NCBI RefSeq assembly: GCF_958298935.1
Contig: NC_084939.1
Location: 9,687,501 to 9,751,500, forward strand
Direction of reading: 5' to 3'
DNA: 64,000 nucleotides
Source: Phragmites australis
Taxonomy: Eukaryota > Streptophyta > Magnoliopsida > Poales > Poaceae
Shown here piece after piece: positions 11,180 to 32,135 of the stretch. The first letter of the stretch is position 1. Each line of letters opens with the position of its first letter. Below the pieces are notes generated by a model. That model ran no database searches, was not told the DNA's origin, and saw only the letters and a list, made by a program, of their open reading frames with translations. The translations under genes were made by a program, and so were the position numbers.

Positions 11180-13070
11180 CACAACTTTTGGCAACGCTGA
11201 TTATATATACAGATATCAAAGCCACGAGGAGTCAAACGTGGACACTCCTTGACCTTCTCTCCAATTTAAGGTTCCTACAAAGATGGAGAGACCTCATATT
11301 AATTCTTCTTGTGACCTCTACGTCGAGAATAGTTCTCAATGGGACTCCTCCTTGACCTTCTCTCCAATTTAGGGTTCCCACAAAGATAGAGAGTCCTCAT
11401 ATTAATTCTTCTCGTGACCTCTACGTTGAGAATAGTCCTCAACGGGATCCCCAGTGAGCCAATCACGTATGGGAAGGGACTTAGACAAGATGACCCTTTA
11501 TCTCTCCCATGCTATTCACTTTGGCCATCAACCCTCTCCAGCGGCTGCTAGCCTTGGCCAGTCAAAGCGGACTCCTTAACCGGCTTGGCGGTGGCTTCAA
11601 CACTAAAAAGATGCAGGTGCCAATGTACGTCGACGACACGGTGGTTTTCATAGCACCTTCTGCTCAAGAAGTAGCAATGCTTGCCAGCATTCGTAAGTCC
11701 TTTGGCAAGGCTATGGGGCTAGAGACAAACTTTGCCAAGATATCGGTTACTCCTATCCAATGTGTTGACATAGATCTGCCTATGATCCTCTAGAAATTGT
11801 CGGTGGTCCTCTCCAACCTTCCAGTCACTTACCTCGGCCTCCTGCTTACTCCTAGCAGCCTGAAAGCATCCAACTTGCAATCAACGGTGGATAAAGTGAT
11901 TGGAAAGATGTATTCTTGGAAGGGAAAGAACATGGCACCTTCTAGCCGACTGGCCCTTGTGAAAGCCATGATGACCTCCTAGCCCAATCACTTCTTGTCG
12001 ACCATCAAAACCTCTAGCTCAATCTTGCTGCAGATAAGGAGGCAATTCCTTTGGATGGGCTACAAACCAATTAGGGGTGGCAATTGCAAAGTGATTTGGA
12101 GGAGAGTATGTAGGCCAAAGAGGCTAGGTGGCCTTGGTGTCCTTCACCTCGATTTTTTTGGCCGAGCGCTCAGACAACAATGGCTCTGACAGGAATGGAC
12201 AACGACCCAGAAAGCTTGGGTTGGTGCAGAGATTCCATGTGATAGCACAGATTGGCTGCTCTTCGCGACTACAACCTCAAGCTCCATTGGGTGCAACGAG
12301 AAAATCTCCTTCTCGCACTCATCTTGGGCACAATGCCTCAGGCCCAAAGACCATGCGCAACCATTTTTTTTCCATTTCTAGGGCTAGGCAACACTCCCTT
12401 TAGGAGACGATTTTTTTCAAAGACCATGGATTCCTATCATGGCCACCCTTCAACACGCTTCATAGGACCACATCGCACAATTCATTTAGCTATCGGACAT
12501 GACTAGAGCAGTAAACTTACAGCCAGACCTCCCCGACTCCATAACATGGAAATACTCGACTAGGGGACTTACTCTACAAGGTCAGCGTACACACTAATGT
12601 TCAAGGGCTCACCCCAAGTTGATCTAGAAGGCATGAGCGCAACCTAAGTGCAAATTCTTCACCTGATTGGCCGTACAAAATAAGCTTTGTACGGTGGATC
12701 ACCTCACTCGTAGGGGATGGCACGGCAACCCTCTTTGCCCCCTTTGTAAGCACTTGAATGAGACTTGTCTGCACCTTACTGCGGAATGCTCCTTCACCAA
12801 AAAAAGTTTGGTGAAGACTAGGCATACAACTAAATCAGCAACCCATCCCCCCGAAACATGTCTCCAAAGCTTCTCAGTTCTCAACTGGTTGGATTCTCTA
12901 GCTCATTGTATCCCTTCATCAAGGAAATCCCTAAAATCTCTCTCATGCTAGTCACCTGGTAAATCCGGAAAGAATGGAACATACACATCTTCGACCACAG
13001 AGAGTAGTCGGCGGCCCAAATAGCTCATTGTATCCATTGGGCTTTTTTTTACTCTTTTAATATAACAGGC
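11180..13070 (+). pseudogene. Degenerate L1-type LINE (reverse transcriptase and C-terminal zinc region)
   Basis: Plus-strand fragments follow the order of a plant L1-like ORF2. They are GLRQDDPLSL then MLFTLAINPLQRLL, the catalytic motif MYVDDTVVF near 11620, and the post-RT motif VTYLGLLL. Next come LVKAMM and [24 protein letters not shown], and a zf-RVT block LCTVDHLTRRGWHGNPLCPLC with a following C/H pair near 12680-12790. Many stops and frameshifts interrupt it, and the endonuclease part is missing. It is a dead, 5'-truncated copy. The YVDD aspartates are retained. Confidence 0.85.
11247..11452 (+). repeat. 103-bp tandem duplication within the LINE
   Basis: CCTTGACCTTCTCTCCAATT occurs at 11247 and again at 11350, and the full 103-bp units match with few differences. 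The second copy shifts the reading frame of the reverse transcriptase just before the GLRQDDPLS motif. Confidence 0.8.
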
Positions 13071-13110
13071 AGCTCTCCTGCTGGTTATGTTTTAAAAAAA
13101 CTTGGACACT

Positions 13111-14091
13111 AAGGTGGTGTTTGGTTAGGGAATGTAAATGGAAATGCAAACATAATAAAGCAAAAGAGTGAATCATACAAAACTACAAGTATTATGCTAT
13201 TTGTAACATAAAACTACAAGTATTATGTATAGTAACACAAAATTACAAGTATTATGCACTAATTTCACATAAAACCTGATTTTAATTAGATTAAAAAAAA
13301 TGGTCTTATGTTTCTCAAAAAAATCCTAAAACTTTCTGTACGTGTTCCATAATCCATGTGCAATCTATTTTAATTGGATTAACCCAAAAAGCGTGTGTAG
13401 AATTTAAACTAAAATTCTCTAAAAGACTACTTTTATAACTCTTAACAATTGTTAGGGCCTTAAATAAAATCCCAAAAATATGAAAAAATTCACTAATATT
13501 TTTCTTATATGATGGACTAATTTATAACTATTTACAGCCCTAGGTTATATGATGAAAAATAAGTTCTTTTGTAATTCTCCATTTATATGCTCCATTTATA
13601 TACTTACAAAAGAACTCATTTTTTCATTATATAACTTAGGGATGAAAATAATTTTAGAAATTATTTCATCATGTAAGAAAAATATTAATAAAACTTTCCA
13701 TATTTTTGAATTTTATTTGAGGTTCTAACAATTGTTAGGAGTTATAAAAGTAACCTTTTTTGAAGAATTTTAGTTTAAATTCTACATCGTTTTTTTAGGT
13801 GAATTCAATTAAATGAGTTGCACATGAATTATGGAACACGTAAAAAAGTTATAGGATTTTTAAGACATATAAGACCACTTTTTAGGTGAATTAAAATAAA
13901 ATCGGGTTTTGTGTGAAATTAGTGCACAATACTTGTAGTTTTGTGTTATTAATATAATACTTGTAGTTTTATGTTAGTAGATATAATGCCTATAATTTTA
14001 TGTTATAAATAGTATAATACTTATAGTTTTATATAAATCACTTAAAAAAACACTGGTAATGTAAACGATGTAACCAAATACCGACATTGTT
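13111..14091. mobile_element. MITE-like element split by a fold-back element
   Basis: The outer ends are imperfect inverted repeats: AAGGTGGTGTTTGGTT on the left, and AATGTCGGTATTTGGTT as the reverse complement of the right. These resemble the GGTGTTTGGTT-type ends frequent in grass MITEs. Nearly all of the interior is taken up by the inverted-repeat element at 13167-14042. No target duplication was confirmed. Confidence 0.5.
13167..14042. repeat. Long inverted repeat (fold-back element) with about 430-bp arms
   Basis: The two arms are reverse complements of each other over most of their length and meet near 13595. Matching landmarks include AACAATTGTTAG in both arms, CATAAAACTACAAGTATTATG-type units at the outer edges, and TTCTTTTGTAA versus TTACAAAAGAA at the centre. 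Each outer edge carries two or three short tandem units around the core ACTACAAGTATTATG. It is non-coding and very AT-rich. A transcript would form a long hairpin. Confidence 0.8.
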
Positions 14092-14365
14092 TGATTCACT
14101 CGCGTAATGAAATCAGAATAAAGGGAGAGACGACACATCTGGGGAGCAGGGAGCTCCCTGGCCGATGCCACAAGAGCACGAGGGATCCTTGCAAGATACC
14201 TGTGATCCTTGCTGACGTAGACGGAGGTGATTGATCGGAGCGCAGCTTGCACATGTTCTCTTGAAGTAGCTGTTCATCCCCCTTCAACGGCGTCGCCAGA
14301 CGCGGCCTAAAGGGTATGGGAGATTTGCGTGGGAGACGATAACTGTGTCAGAGATTTTCTTTTTC

Positions 14366-14636
14366 TAGACTATTCTCAACTATATTTTTTTTATTTCGTT
14401 TTTCTCTGATCCACTTCTCCGTTTATATTTCTTTTATTTTCTCTCATCTCCAACAGCTTCTCCTTGAGAGGAATTACGAAAGAAAAGGAGAAAAAATCTC
14501 GTTCTGGAGGGAATGACCTTGAAAATCTCTTCGTGATGGAAACCGTGAAGAAAAACTGTTGAAATGCTAAAAGAAATGATAATCACTTCACGACAAGAAT
14601 TTCGTTCCCGAAAGAAAGCCGTTGAGAATGGTCTTA
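14366..14636. mobile_element. MITE copy 2 (same family as 8475-8743)
   Basis: The ends TAGACTATTCTCAAC and GTTGAGAATGGTCTTA form an inverted repeat of about 15 bp. Interior blocks (TCTCATCTCCAACAGCTTC, GAGAGGAAT.ACGAAAG, AAATCTCTTCGTGATG, ACTTCACGACAAGAATTT) match copy 1 in order. The flanking trinucleotides are compatible with a short duplication, but I do not claim it. Confidence 0.65.
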
Positions 14637-14639
14637 CTT

Positions 14640-15780
14640 TGAGTTCTCTCCCTACCCTCACCAGTCAACAGAAATGTGATGTGCCAATTGCATTGCGCGT
14701 GCTTCCAATCAGTGCAGGGGCTGAATGGAAGCCTAGACCTAGCACAGTCCAAAGTCCTTCAGTTTCAGGCTCCAAAAGATTTAAGGCGATTCTACCTCAC
14801 ACTAGCCTCTCACAGTCTAAATTAACAAATGAAAGGTCGTAGGGCATCTCTCAAATGTATGGAGCCAATGAGGAGTCCCATACTCCCATCTGGACTTCTT
14901 TTCCTTATTAACTAGACCCAATGTTTAAGACTTACGCAAAAGGCGAGAACTGACTGTTAAAAGTATTATATCTGTGTGTCTGTTTATAGGGATTCTCTTG
15001 TTGTATATTATAGACCATTTATAAACTTTTGTGCATATAGAAAAAGAGGACGTGTTATAAAAAAATAGTTTTATGTTCATATGTGGCACTTACACTTATA
15101 TAGGAGCTGTGTACACTCATAGTTATTATAAGATATAACATGGATCCTCCACTTACCATGTGGCTCAGACACTATTTCAATTAATGTGTGTACTCCACAT
15201 CAGATCAGCCACAGTGTGTCAAAAAACCGATGGTTGAATAAAGAGAGAAGTTTATGACATTGATGCCACCCACTGCAGCTATCGATGCCTGGGAAAAAAT
15301 GTAGCACCGGCGCAGCTTGTTGCTTCCATCCTGGTGAATAAAGAAGAGAAGAGCGATGCCGAAGTTGTTGATTTGGGGCCATATTTGTTTGATTTTGGGG
15401 CTGAGCTGGATCGATATATTTGTGCTGGATTGGGAGGATATGTTGCTGGATTGAGAGGATTTGAGGCCAGGGTGGACGTGGAAGAACAGTGTAAGATCCG
15501 ATCGAGTGCTCGCCTGCACCGACCACCTTCAGATCCACGACTTGAACAAAATCGGTTGTGGGTATGCAAAATAGCATGAAGGGATTCCGTATTGCAAAAG
15601 AGACGGCCAAAGTCCAACGAATTTGAGAAACCAAGTTAAGATGTATCGTGTTTATTGTTTATGATAGTAATTGATAATGTGTGGTTTTAGTTGGGTTTTT
15701 GTTTGATTGCAAATGCATAGGTATGTACTGTAATATTAATCTTGTCTTACCAAAGTTGCAAAGGATTGGAGATTGGCTAG
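14640..15780. other. Intergenic, unassigned open frames
   Basis: Several overlapping frames are open on both strands at 15200-15640, including a plus-strand run containing VVDLGPYLFDFGAELDRY. None carries a motif I recognise, and three frames open at once argues for chance. The rest is AT-rich with no signal. Confidence 0.35.
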
Positions 15781-17140
15781 GTGCAGGGAGTTCGCACTCA
15801 TCGGATAATCTAGTGTGTGACAGTTTTTACCTCATCGGATAGTTTGGTGTGTAGTAGGTGTGCACCGGACTAATTCTTGCAGAGAAGATTTTTGGCGCCA
15901 AATTTGAAGTGAATGCTGGATTGTCCGGTGTAGGCATAAGATGATCACCGGACCAATATTTTTAGAGATGTTGCAAAACTTAGTTTCAGTGGGGATGTAC
16001 TCATCGGATGGTCCGGTGTATGCTCAAGTGATCACCAGGTTATATTTTCCAAAGAGGGGTGAAAATGGAAAGCCTGGAAGAGTTGAACTCACCGGATTGT
16101 CCGGTGATGAGCAAGGAGGCACACCGGACAGAGTTTTCTAAAGAGGTTGTAAAACTTAGTTCCCGTGGAATTATACCTACCAGATGATCCGGTGATGAGC
16201 ATGAGTATGCAACCAGAGCATATTTTCTAGAGAGGAATTTTTCTTGGTGCAAAATGAAGATACACTCACCGGATGCTCCAGTGTTCAGAGGATGAACTCA
16301 CTGGAACATCCGGTGTTCACATTTTGTGTCTCAACTGTCTTTTTGAAGGGATTTTGAATTGGACTAACTTGTGATGTGTTAACATGGGTTTGGAGATGCA
16401 TGTTTTCTTGTCTTATGTTGTGCAGGTGATGGATGCAACTTGGTTGTCGACGGTGGATGATCAGGGCCAAGCGGGGTGCTTGGTGCCGGATGATTAAGGA
16501 GGCCGGGTAGAGTCAAAGGTGATTCTAGCGGTACACATGGAGGTTAAGCAAGGCATGTGATGAAGGTTGATGAATGCGGTGTGTTGACAAAGTCAAACGA
16601 AGAGGATACCGGTGCAAGTGACAAGGTGACCCAAGGGATCGGGAGCGGGAGAGACTTGCCAACGATCAAGATTACAAGACGGAGGACATATGTCATCATC
16701 GAAGCGCTTGCTTCAAGTGGAAGTAAGTGGCAGCTAGTCACGCTTTGAGAAGCGTGCTAGGGTTTCGTGGCTTGACCTTAAAACCATGAGAAGACTAGAG
16801 GTCTACGTGGCATCATCACGAAGCTAAGTCATAAAGGCGCCACGACCTTCTGATGGATGGAGGAGAAAATGAACTAAAATACCTTCGGTGGTAAGTATAA
16901 GTGTACTAAAGGGAAGGGTATTTTAGGAACAGTTAAAAAAACTTAGGGTTTAAGTTTCCTAAGCTATAAATATAGGGGTATGGCTGGTTGGGGATCCTAT
17001 CTTTTGAGCCATTCACATGAGAGTCTTATGCTAAGGTTTTAGATGAGAAGGAGAGGAGTGCTTAGCCTATATCGTATGCAAATTTTCTCGGCTTCCGATG
17101 CAACGCACTTCTTGCATGGTTGTGTGTGTCACTTTTGTTT
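15780..17140 (+). mobile_element. Lone LTR or fragment, Sirevirus-like, with CCGG palindrome array
   Basis: From 15800 to 16320 there are about eight diverged copies of the palindromic unit CACCGGATNGTCCGGTG, spaced roughly 50-90 bp. Around 16970 comes a promoter-like GCTATAAATATAGGGG, followed by a T-rich tail with AATAAA near 17142. LTRs of grass Sirevirus-type copia elements are known for such repeated palindromes. No internal coding region or partner LTR is adjacent, so it is probably a solo LTR. The ends are approximate. Confidence 0.5.
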
Positions 17141-18492
17141 AATAAATTTTTGACATCTGTAGTAACGCACAGATAGATAATCTAGTATGAGCAAAGCAGG
17201 AAGGAGGTTTACTTGTGTTTACCGACTTATCTGCAGACCAAACGGACCAAGACCAACGACTGAGAAGAACCGGGTCCTGCATCCTAATATATCGTTTTCC
17301 ATGTCGAATTTGGCAAGTTAGGCTATTCATCTATCACTAATGCTTGTAACGTGAAAGACTAAGGGTAGCGAGATCTGGTCGAAATGGATGCCGTATAGCT
17401 TCACTTGCAAGTGTGGCAAAAAAATAGTCTTCGAAAACCTCCGTTGAGGCGTGATTTGCAACATTTTTCGAAGTTCACGGTGACAGAAAGTTGGACCATT
17501 TCCAAAACTCGGATTACGAGGATAATAATGTGAATTTGTAATCAGAATTCAACCATGAGACTTGGGAACCCAAGGTTCTCACCTTTTCTACCTGCTTTCT
17601 CTTCCATGATTAAAGGCCATCATCTCACTCAAAATGATCATTCACTGCAAACACACGCTTCTCAGTCTGTACTAAAACATTGGAACTGAGAATTATATGC
17701 GCCTTAGTCCGACACTAATACAAATAGAAGTGTCTCAACTTATAGAATTAAGCTCCAGCACGAAATGAGCAAAGGGCAACAAAACAAAATATGGTTTTAA
17801 GATCTCAGCACTCGCAACACATTTTACAATCTGGGGTCTGTTGCCAATACAATACAATTACAACACAGTTACAATTCTTGCTGTAACAACAAAACACCAT
17901 AATGTTGTTTAACGAACTGACAGTGTCAAGGCCCACTTCCGGTTCCAGAATCTGGTGTAGTTGGGCATAGCTTGGCCACCACAAACATAAACCAATACTG
18001 GCACCCATCTCCCTTGGTCTACGAGACTCGGACATCTAACATTCACGGTGTGAGAACAGTCAGTGTACAGTAACTAGATCTAAAAATGGAACAAAAGGGC
18101 GCCCTAAAAGTTTTCTTTCTCCCTTTTGTTACCCTCTTCTAGATACAACCAGAACAAAATGCCGCCCACTCATACCTACCTACTCAAGCTGTATATGCAT
18201 TTTATAAGAGTTAACCGCTCCATACATCCGCCTTGTGCAATCATGAATCTGCATCACCCGATACTCCATTCTCCACTGCTGCAGAAGTTTGCAATAATCT
18301 TTCACAAACTTTGCCTGAATAATTGTATCACGACAACTCCATGAAGCCTGCCTTTCCAAGCCATATTAACGGTATCTCTTACTCCTTGCAATGTGCAGTA
18401 CAAAACAAACGCAGGGTTCCGCTCAAAAAAGAAATGCAGGGTTTCATACTCAAAATCCTCCTATGTTGGACAAACCTGGGGAATGAATGAGA
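17141..18492. other. Intergenic region and 3' untranslated region of the protease gene
   Basis: No coding signal was found. The part next to 18492 is expected to be the 3' UTR of the ubiquitin-specific protease on the minus strand. The cleavage site was not identified. Confidence 0.4.
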
Positions 18493-27366
<8,874 letters not shown>

Positions 27367-27640
27367 CGCCGCCGCAGCCAACGAGGAGGAGGAGCCCGCG
27401 GGCCGGGGCTAGGGTTCGGGCCCTCCCCTCGTCTCCCCCTTCCCGCTGTGCCTCCTCCGCTGTCTCGCACTTGCTCCGGGAGCGCCTGGGTTTCTCCGCA
27501 GGGAAGGAGAGAGTGGAAGCGGTGGCGGTGGCGGTGGTGGTGGCGGTGTGGTGAGGAGAGGGAGGTGGATCTACAACGTTCTGTTCTTGTTCTTCTTGGC
27601 CCGGAGGAGGCGCGGAGCCTGACTTGTTATTAGTTTTTTT
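27367..27640 (-). promoter_or_regulatory. 5' untranslated region and promoter of the protease gene
   Basis: The sequence is GC-rich, with a GGT/GGC trinucleotide run on the plus strand (about 27515-27550), the complement of which would lie in the leader. Open frames on both strands here reflect base composition, not genes. No TATA box was fixed. Confidence 0.4.
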
Positions 27641-27659
27641 CTCCTTTCGTTCCCTCCTC

Positions 27660-28790
27660 CTAGTTAACGAAGCAATTATTTTAGTTGGAATGGCAACGGT
27701 GTATTGAACACGGATTTAAAATGCGTGGTAACCGCTCGATATTTACGGTTATCGATTAATTTGCTGTAGTTTGTATTAAAAATCGACGGATTTATAGTTA
27801 AATTCAAATTCAAAATTTAAAAAAAAAATAAAAAATTAACAAAATTCGATCGATTTCTACCGAATTCCACCAAATTATTATCGAAAACCATGAATATCGA
27901 AGAAATCGCCGACGCTCGGTAATCCGTCTTGAATCGAATTTTGAAACTTGGTATTGCATTTCCTCCTGTAGTCAGTGAGGGTTGTTTGGAATGTAAAACC
28001 TTCCAAGGAATTTTGTGGAAATTTCGTAGAATATAGTTCAGAGCCTTTTGGAACAAAGAAAAGGTGTCAAATTTAAATATTTGAATCATATAAGGAAAAT
28101 TCCTATGGAACACTTTGGAACAAAGGAAAGGACCTCTAGAATCCTCACTGATTACAGGAAAAGCTACGGAATAGCTTGTTTCGTATGAATTTTCGGGGAT
28201 ATCTAATTTGAGGTCCAAACTCATGGAAAAAGAACTCATTGGTTTATCTCTGATTGTTGCGTTTTTCCTGTGTTTTGTCCAGACCGTTGTTTCTACAGTA
28301 CTCTTGTGTTTTGGAATCATCTGTTTGCAGTTTGTATTACTATCAAAATCTTTTTTTCCCTATTATTGTGTCTTCCTATTCCGTTCCAAAGAAGGCCTTC
28401 GTTCTCCATAATCTGATAAAGTTCTCATGGTTCAAACAGGCCGAGTAAAGTTTTTAACATGGATATATAGCTACGGCACAATTTTGACCACTAGTTTATG
28501 TTTGATACTACGACAACACTAGTTGAGAGTTGAGACAAATCTACATATATTATTTTAATATATCTAATTTAATTATTGTAAAAATATAGATAGACAAAGG
28601 TTAAAAAATTTGATTGCTCGTTCGAAAAGAAAAGTTTGATTGATCCTTCGGGGAAAGTTTGATTGCTCACAACTCAAGATTTGAAGTTTTTGTCTCAGTG
28701 TGCAAGAACTTACAAAATGGTTGACACAAAGAAGAACCCTGCAAAAGGATCAATGCTTAAGGATGATGACCGGTCTAAGTTATTATTTTG
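27660..28790. other. Repetitive-looking intergenic DNA
   Basis: At 27725-27770 the words GGTAACCGCTCGA and CGGTTATCG match the subterminal words of the hAT element at 2837-7103, so this may be a related hAT fragment. At 28060-28130 TTTGGAACAAAGAAAAGG and TTTGGAACAAAGGAAAGG are repeated, which suggests a MITE. The ends could not be set. No gene was seen. Confidence 0.3.
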
Positions 28791-28794
28791 ATCA

Positions 28795-28976
28795 TGTTTG
28801 GTAGAGCTTCGCATTCCGTCTACACGTTAGATTTTAAGATTATAGATTAAAAAGAAAATGGTTTAAATATCAGTTTTTAGTTTAAAATATAGATAAATTG
28901 GTTCATCTAAATATCCTCAATATACCTACAGATTCTAGCTCCAGAAGTTTATGAGCTAAAACTCTGCCAAACAAAA
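28795..28976. mobile_element. Small MITE with GTTTGG(T/C)AGAG ends
   Basis: TGTTTGGTAGAGCTT at 28795 is mirrored by AACTCTGCCAAACA at the right end, giving an inverted repeat of about 14 bp around a 180-bp AT-rich non-coding centre. This fits a Tourist- or hAT-type MITE. The target duplication was not resolved. Confidence 0.5.
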
Positions 28977-29017
28977 CATTTATTGGAGGTAGAAAGGTTA
29001 ATGGGCCACTCTTGGAG

Positions 29018-29780
29018 TGTTGGAATATAAGACACTTTTATGTTTAATTTAATCGATAAATAATTCATGAGCAGAAACTGGTAAACTAATTGATAATATT
29101 ACTAGAGCGTAATCTAGACATGTGTATGAAAGCACAACAAATAACTAGATCTACTATACTTGAAATTAGAAATCGCAGGAAATAAAATACAAGTAACATG
29201 ATTTTACGTACTCATCCTGCGATGTGGAGGTTGCTGAAGATGCTGGTTGTACCGTGTTGATGGCATGATCGATCCTGCTGACGATGCGCCGAAATTGTTG
29301 ACGATGACAGCGGGCAACGCCCAAGTGACCAGGAAGATGAGCCGTGGTGAATAACTTGAGCAGTCGCGTGGAGCGCTTCCCAAAAACCTTATTCGCCCTA
29401 TCCCAGTGCAAGATCTCAAGAGCGAGGGTTTCGGAGACCTGCTCTCCTGGTTGCCGGTGCACGCCGACGCCAGGATGGAGTGGACTACAGTGGCAGCACA
29501 ATAGAAAGAGAAATAGGCAAAAACCCTAACTCTTATATATACTCACATAATGAAAGTGTTCCCAATTTTAGGCTACTCTCAATTAGCAGTCTATGTTTTT
29601 CGTGTAGTCAAAGAGGTAAGGGTCCTTGCATATATATAAGGGGAAAACCTCCCACCTTCATCTCTATTAGCAATATGATACTAATAGAGGGTGGGTCTCA
29701 ACATGGGCCACCTCTTCATAATATGGGCCTTTGAGATTTATTAGGAATTATTATATGTGCTGGTCCCAATAATTCTAACA
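29018..29780 (-). repeat. 3' LTR of the copia element
   Basis: On the minus strand it runs from TGTTAGAATTATTGGGACC to TTATATTCCAACA. It is preceded by the polypurine tract GGTGGGAGAT (29781-29790). It pairs with the LTR at 37474-38236. Confidence 0.92.
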
Positions 29781-30336
29781 ATCTCCCACCAGATCTTAAA
29801 AATCCTATAGAGAATTACCAGTTTCCCACTTTTATTTGATATAATAGTGTTTCAGTGGAGACTGTTAAGTTAAACATCCACCTAGAACATCAAGCTACAC
29901 TCATTCACAACTTGAACAATGGACTATGCCTTGAATTGCAAATTTTGTGCAAACAAGTTTCAATTAAAGTCATAACTGATACTTGACTGGCAGTAGACTA
30001 TCTCGCGGGTGGAACATATAAGTCATACTTCATGGTCTCTTCATGACTTTACTAGAGATCACCCAAATCTCATAGACTGCGACCAACAATCAGACTCATA
30101 TAGGTGTATTTTTTCAAGAATGCCCTGTAGGTCAGCATCTTTGCTATTTAAAGCCAACAGAACACATTAAGGCATTAGCCAACCTGCCTTACAGATCTCT
30201 GAGAGTATTGCATCTTCACTCGAGTGGGTCAAACAACAAAAGTGCTCTCCTCCAGTTAGACCAATAGCTTGTTATTCCCAGGTCCTAATTCACGAGATCT
30301 CCGATTACATAGGTTGGGTTACCACTATGGTATAAC

Positions 30337-31707
30337 TCACATGGGTCTCATACCCATCTCCTTCGATGCATTATCTATCACACTCCTTGATAGTCCCTTT
30401 GTAAAGGGATCTGCTAGGTTCTTAGCTGTTTGGACAAAATCCAAGGTTATCACTCCGGAATTTCTCAATTTCCTGACAGACTTCAATCGTCTCTTTACGT
30501 GCCTTGAGGACTTGTCATTATCTTTAGAACTGTTTACTTTGATAATAACCGTTTGATTATCACAGTTCATAAGGATAGTCGGTACCAATTTCTCAACCAC
30601 AGGTAAGTCCATCAACAACTCACGTAGCCATTCTGCCTCAACAGTGGCTGTGTCTAATGCAGTGAGTTCTGCTTCCATAGTTGATCTTGTCAAGATGGTT
30701 TGTTTGCAAGACCTCCATGACACAGCAGCACCACATAGAGTGTATCCACTTGTGGCGTAAATCTCATTAGTATCAGATGTCCAGTTTGAATCACTATAAC
30801 CCTCTAGTACTGATGGGTATGTGGAATAGTGAAGACCATAACTCATAGTACCAAACACATAGCGCATGACTCGTTCAAGCGCACACCAATGTTCATCACC
30901 CGGGTTAGAAGTAAAGCGACTCAATTTGTTCACAGCAAATGAGATGTCAGGCCTTGTAGCACCAGTTAGGTACATGAGTGATCCAATTTTCTGAGAGTAT
31001 CTCAGTTTGTCCCTGCCACTTTTGTTATTCTTTCGAAGTGTCACACTAGGATCATAAGGTGTTGGAAAAGGCTTGCTGTCCTGATAACCAAAGCGGCTCA
31101 AGGCCTTCTCAACATAATAAGATTGTGTAAGAGTAATCCCATTCTCTCCTTTGATTAACTTGATGTTTAAGATTACATCAGCCTTACCTAGATCTTTCAT
31201 ATCAAAGCTTTGAGATAAGAAAGACTTGACCTCATTAACCACATCAATGTTTGTTCCAAATATCAGTATGTCATCAACATACAAACACAATATAACTCCC
31301 TCACCCCCACCATGGCGATAGTACACACATTTATCTATCTCATTGACCGAAAAACCTGCAGATGTTAAAGTTCTATCAAACTTCTCATGCCATTATTTAG
31401 GAGCTTGTTTAAGGCCATACAAGGACTTCAATAACTTACACACCATACCTTCTTGACCTTTTACTACAAACCCATCAGGCTGTTCCATATAAATTTCCTC
31501 GTTTAACTCTCCATTAAGGAAAGCTGTCTTAACGTCCATCTGATGAACGTCGAGACCATGTTAGGCAGCTAAGGAAAGTAGCACTCGGATAGTAGTCAAT
31601 CTCACAACAGGTGAATAAGTGTCAAAGAAGTCTTCACCTTCCTTTTAGGTATAACACTTGGCCATAAGCTGAGCCTTGTACTTTTCAATAGTACCGTCGG
31701 GCCTAAG
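30337..31707 (-). pseudogene. copia reverse transcriptase and RNase H, second part
   Basis: Downstream of the nested insertion the RT resumes. It shows [20 protein letters not shown] and [12 protein letters not shown], then from 31326 an open run of 329 codons with the catalytic LCLYVDDILIFG. The RNase H part has SDSNWTSDTN, SWRSCKQTILTRSTMEAEL and IGTK-equivalent HVKRRLKSVR. A few stops lie before 31326. The open run has kept all main motifs and ends with NLADPFTKGLSR, the usual copia C-terminus. Confidence 0.9.
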
Positions 31708-31712
31708 CTTAT

Positions 31713-32135
31713 TGAAAGTGCCTAGAGGGGGGGGGGTGAATAGGCTTTTCTGAAATTTAAAACTAAAAACAGTGGATTAAACTGCCGGATACTCCGGTGA
31801 AGTCCGGATACTCCGGTATGGTCCGGAGTATCCGGTCTAGTCCGGAGTCTCCGGCCTGACAGGAAAACTTAGAATAAATTTGCACTGAGGATCACAGCTA
31901 GATTCTATGAGATGCACTAGGTCAAGAAGATGTTACTGAGCTAGAACAACAAATAAAACTAGCAAGATTGATACTATAGCAATTTAAATGACAAATGATT
32001 AAATGTGCACGATCAAGTGAGTTTCACAAAATAGAACACGAGAATATATCCCGGAGTTCGGCCACCTCACAAAGAAGTGCCTACGTCTCCGTTGAGGAGC
32101 TCACAAAGAGCCGGGTCTTCTCCAACCCTATCCTC
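31713..32135 (-). repeat. Truncated 3' LTR of the nested element
   Basis: It matches 33282-33704 without visible gaps or mismatches and stops at CAACCCTATCCTC, where gag sequence continues. The lost part is the first 1190 bp of the LTR on the minus strand, which would include the promoter-bearing U3 portion. Confidence 0.9.

Noticed and set aside
15200..15640. Several overlapping open frames on both strands
   Set aside because: Three minus frames and one plus frame are open at once, with no motif, no codon pattern and no splice context.
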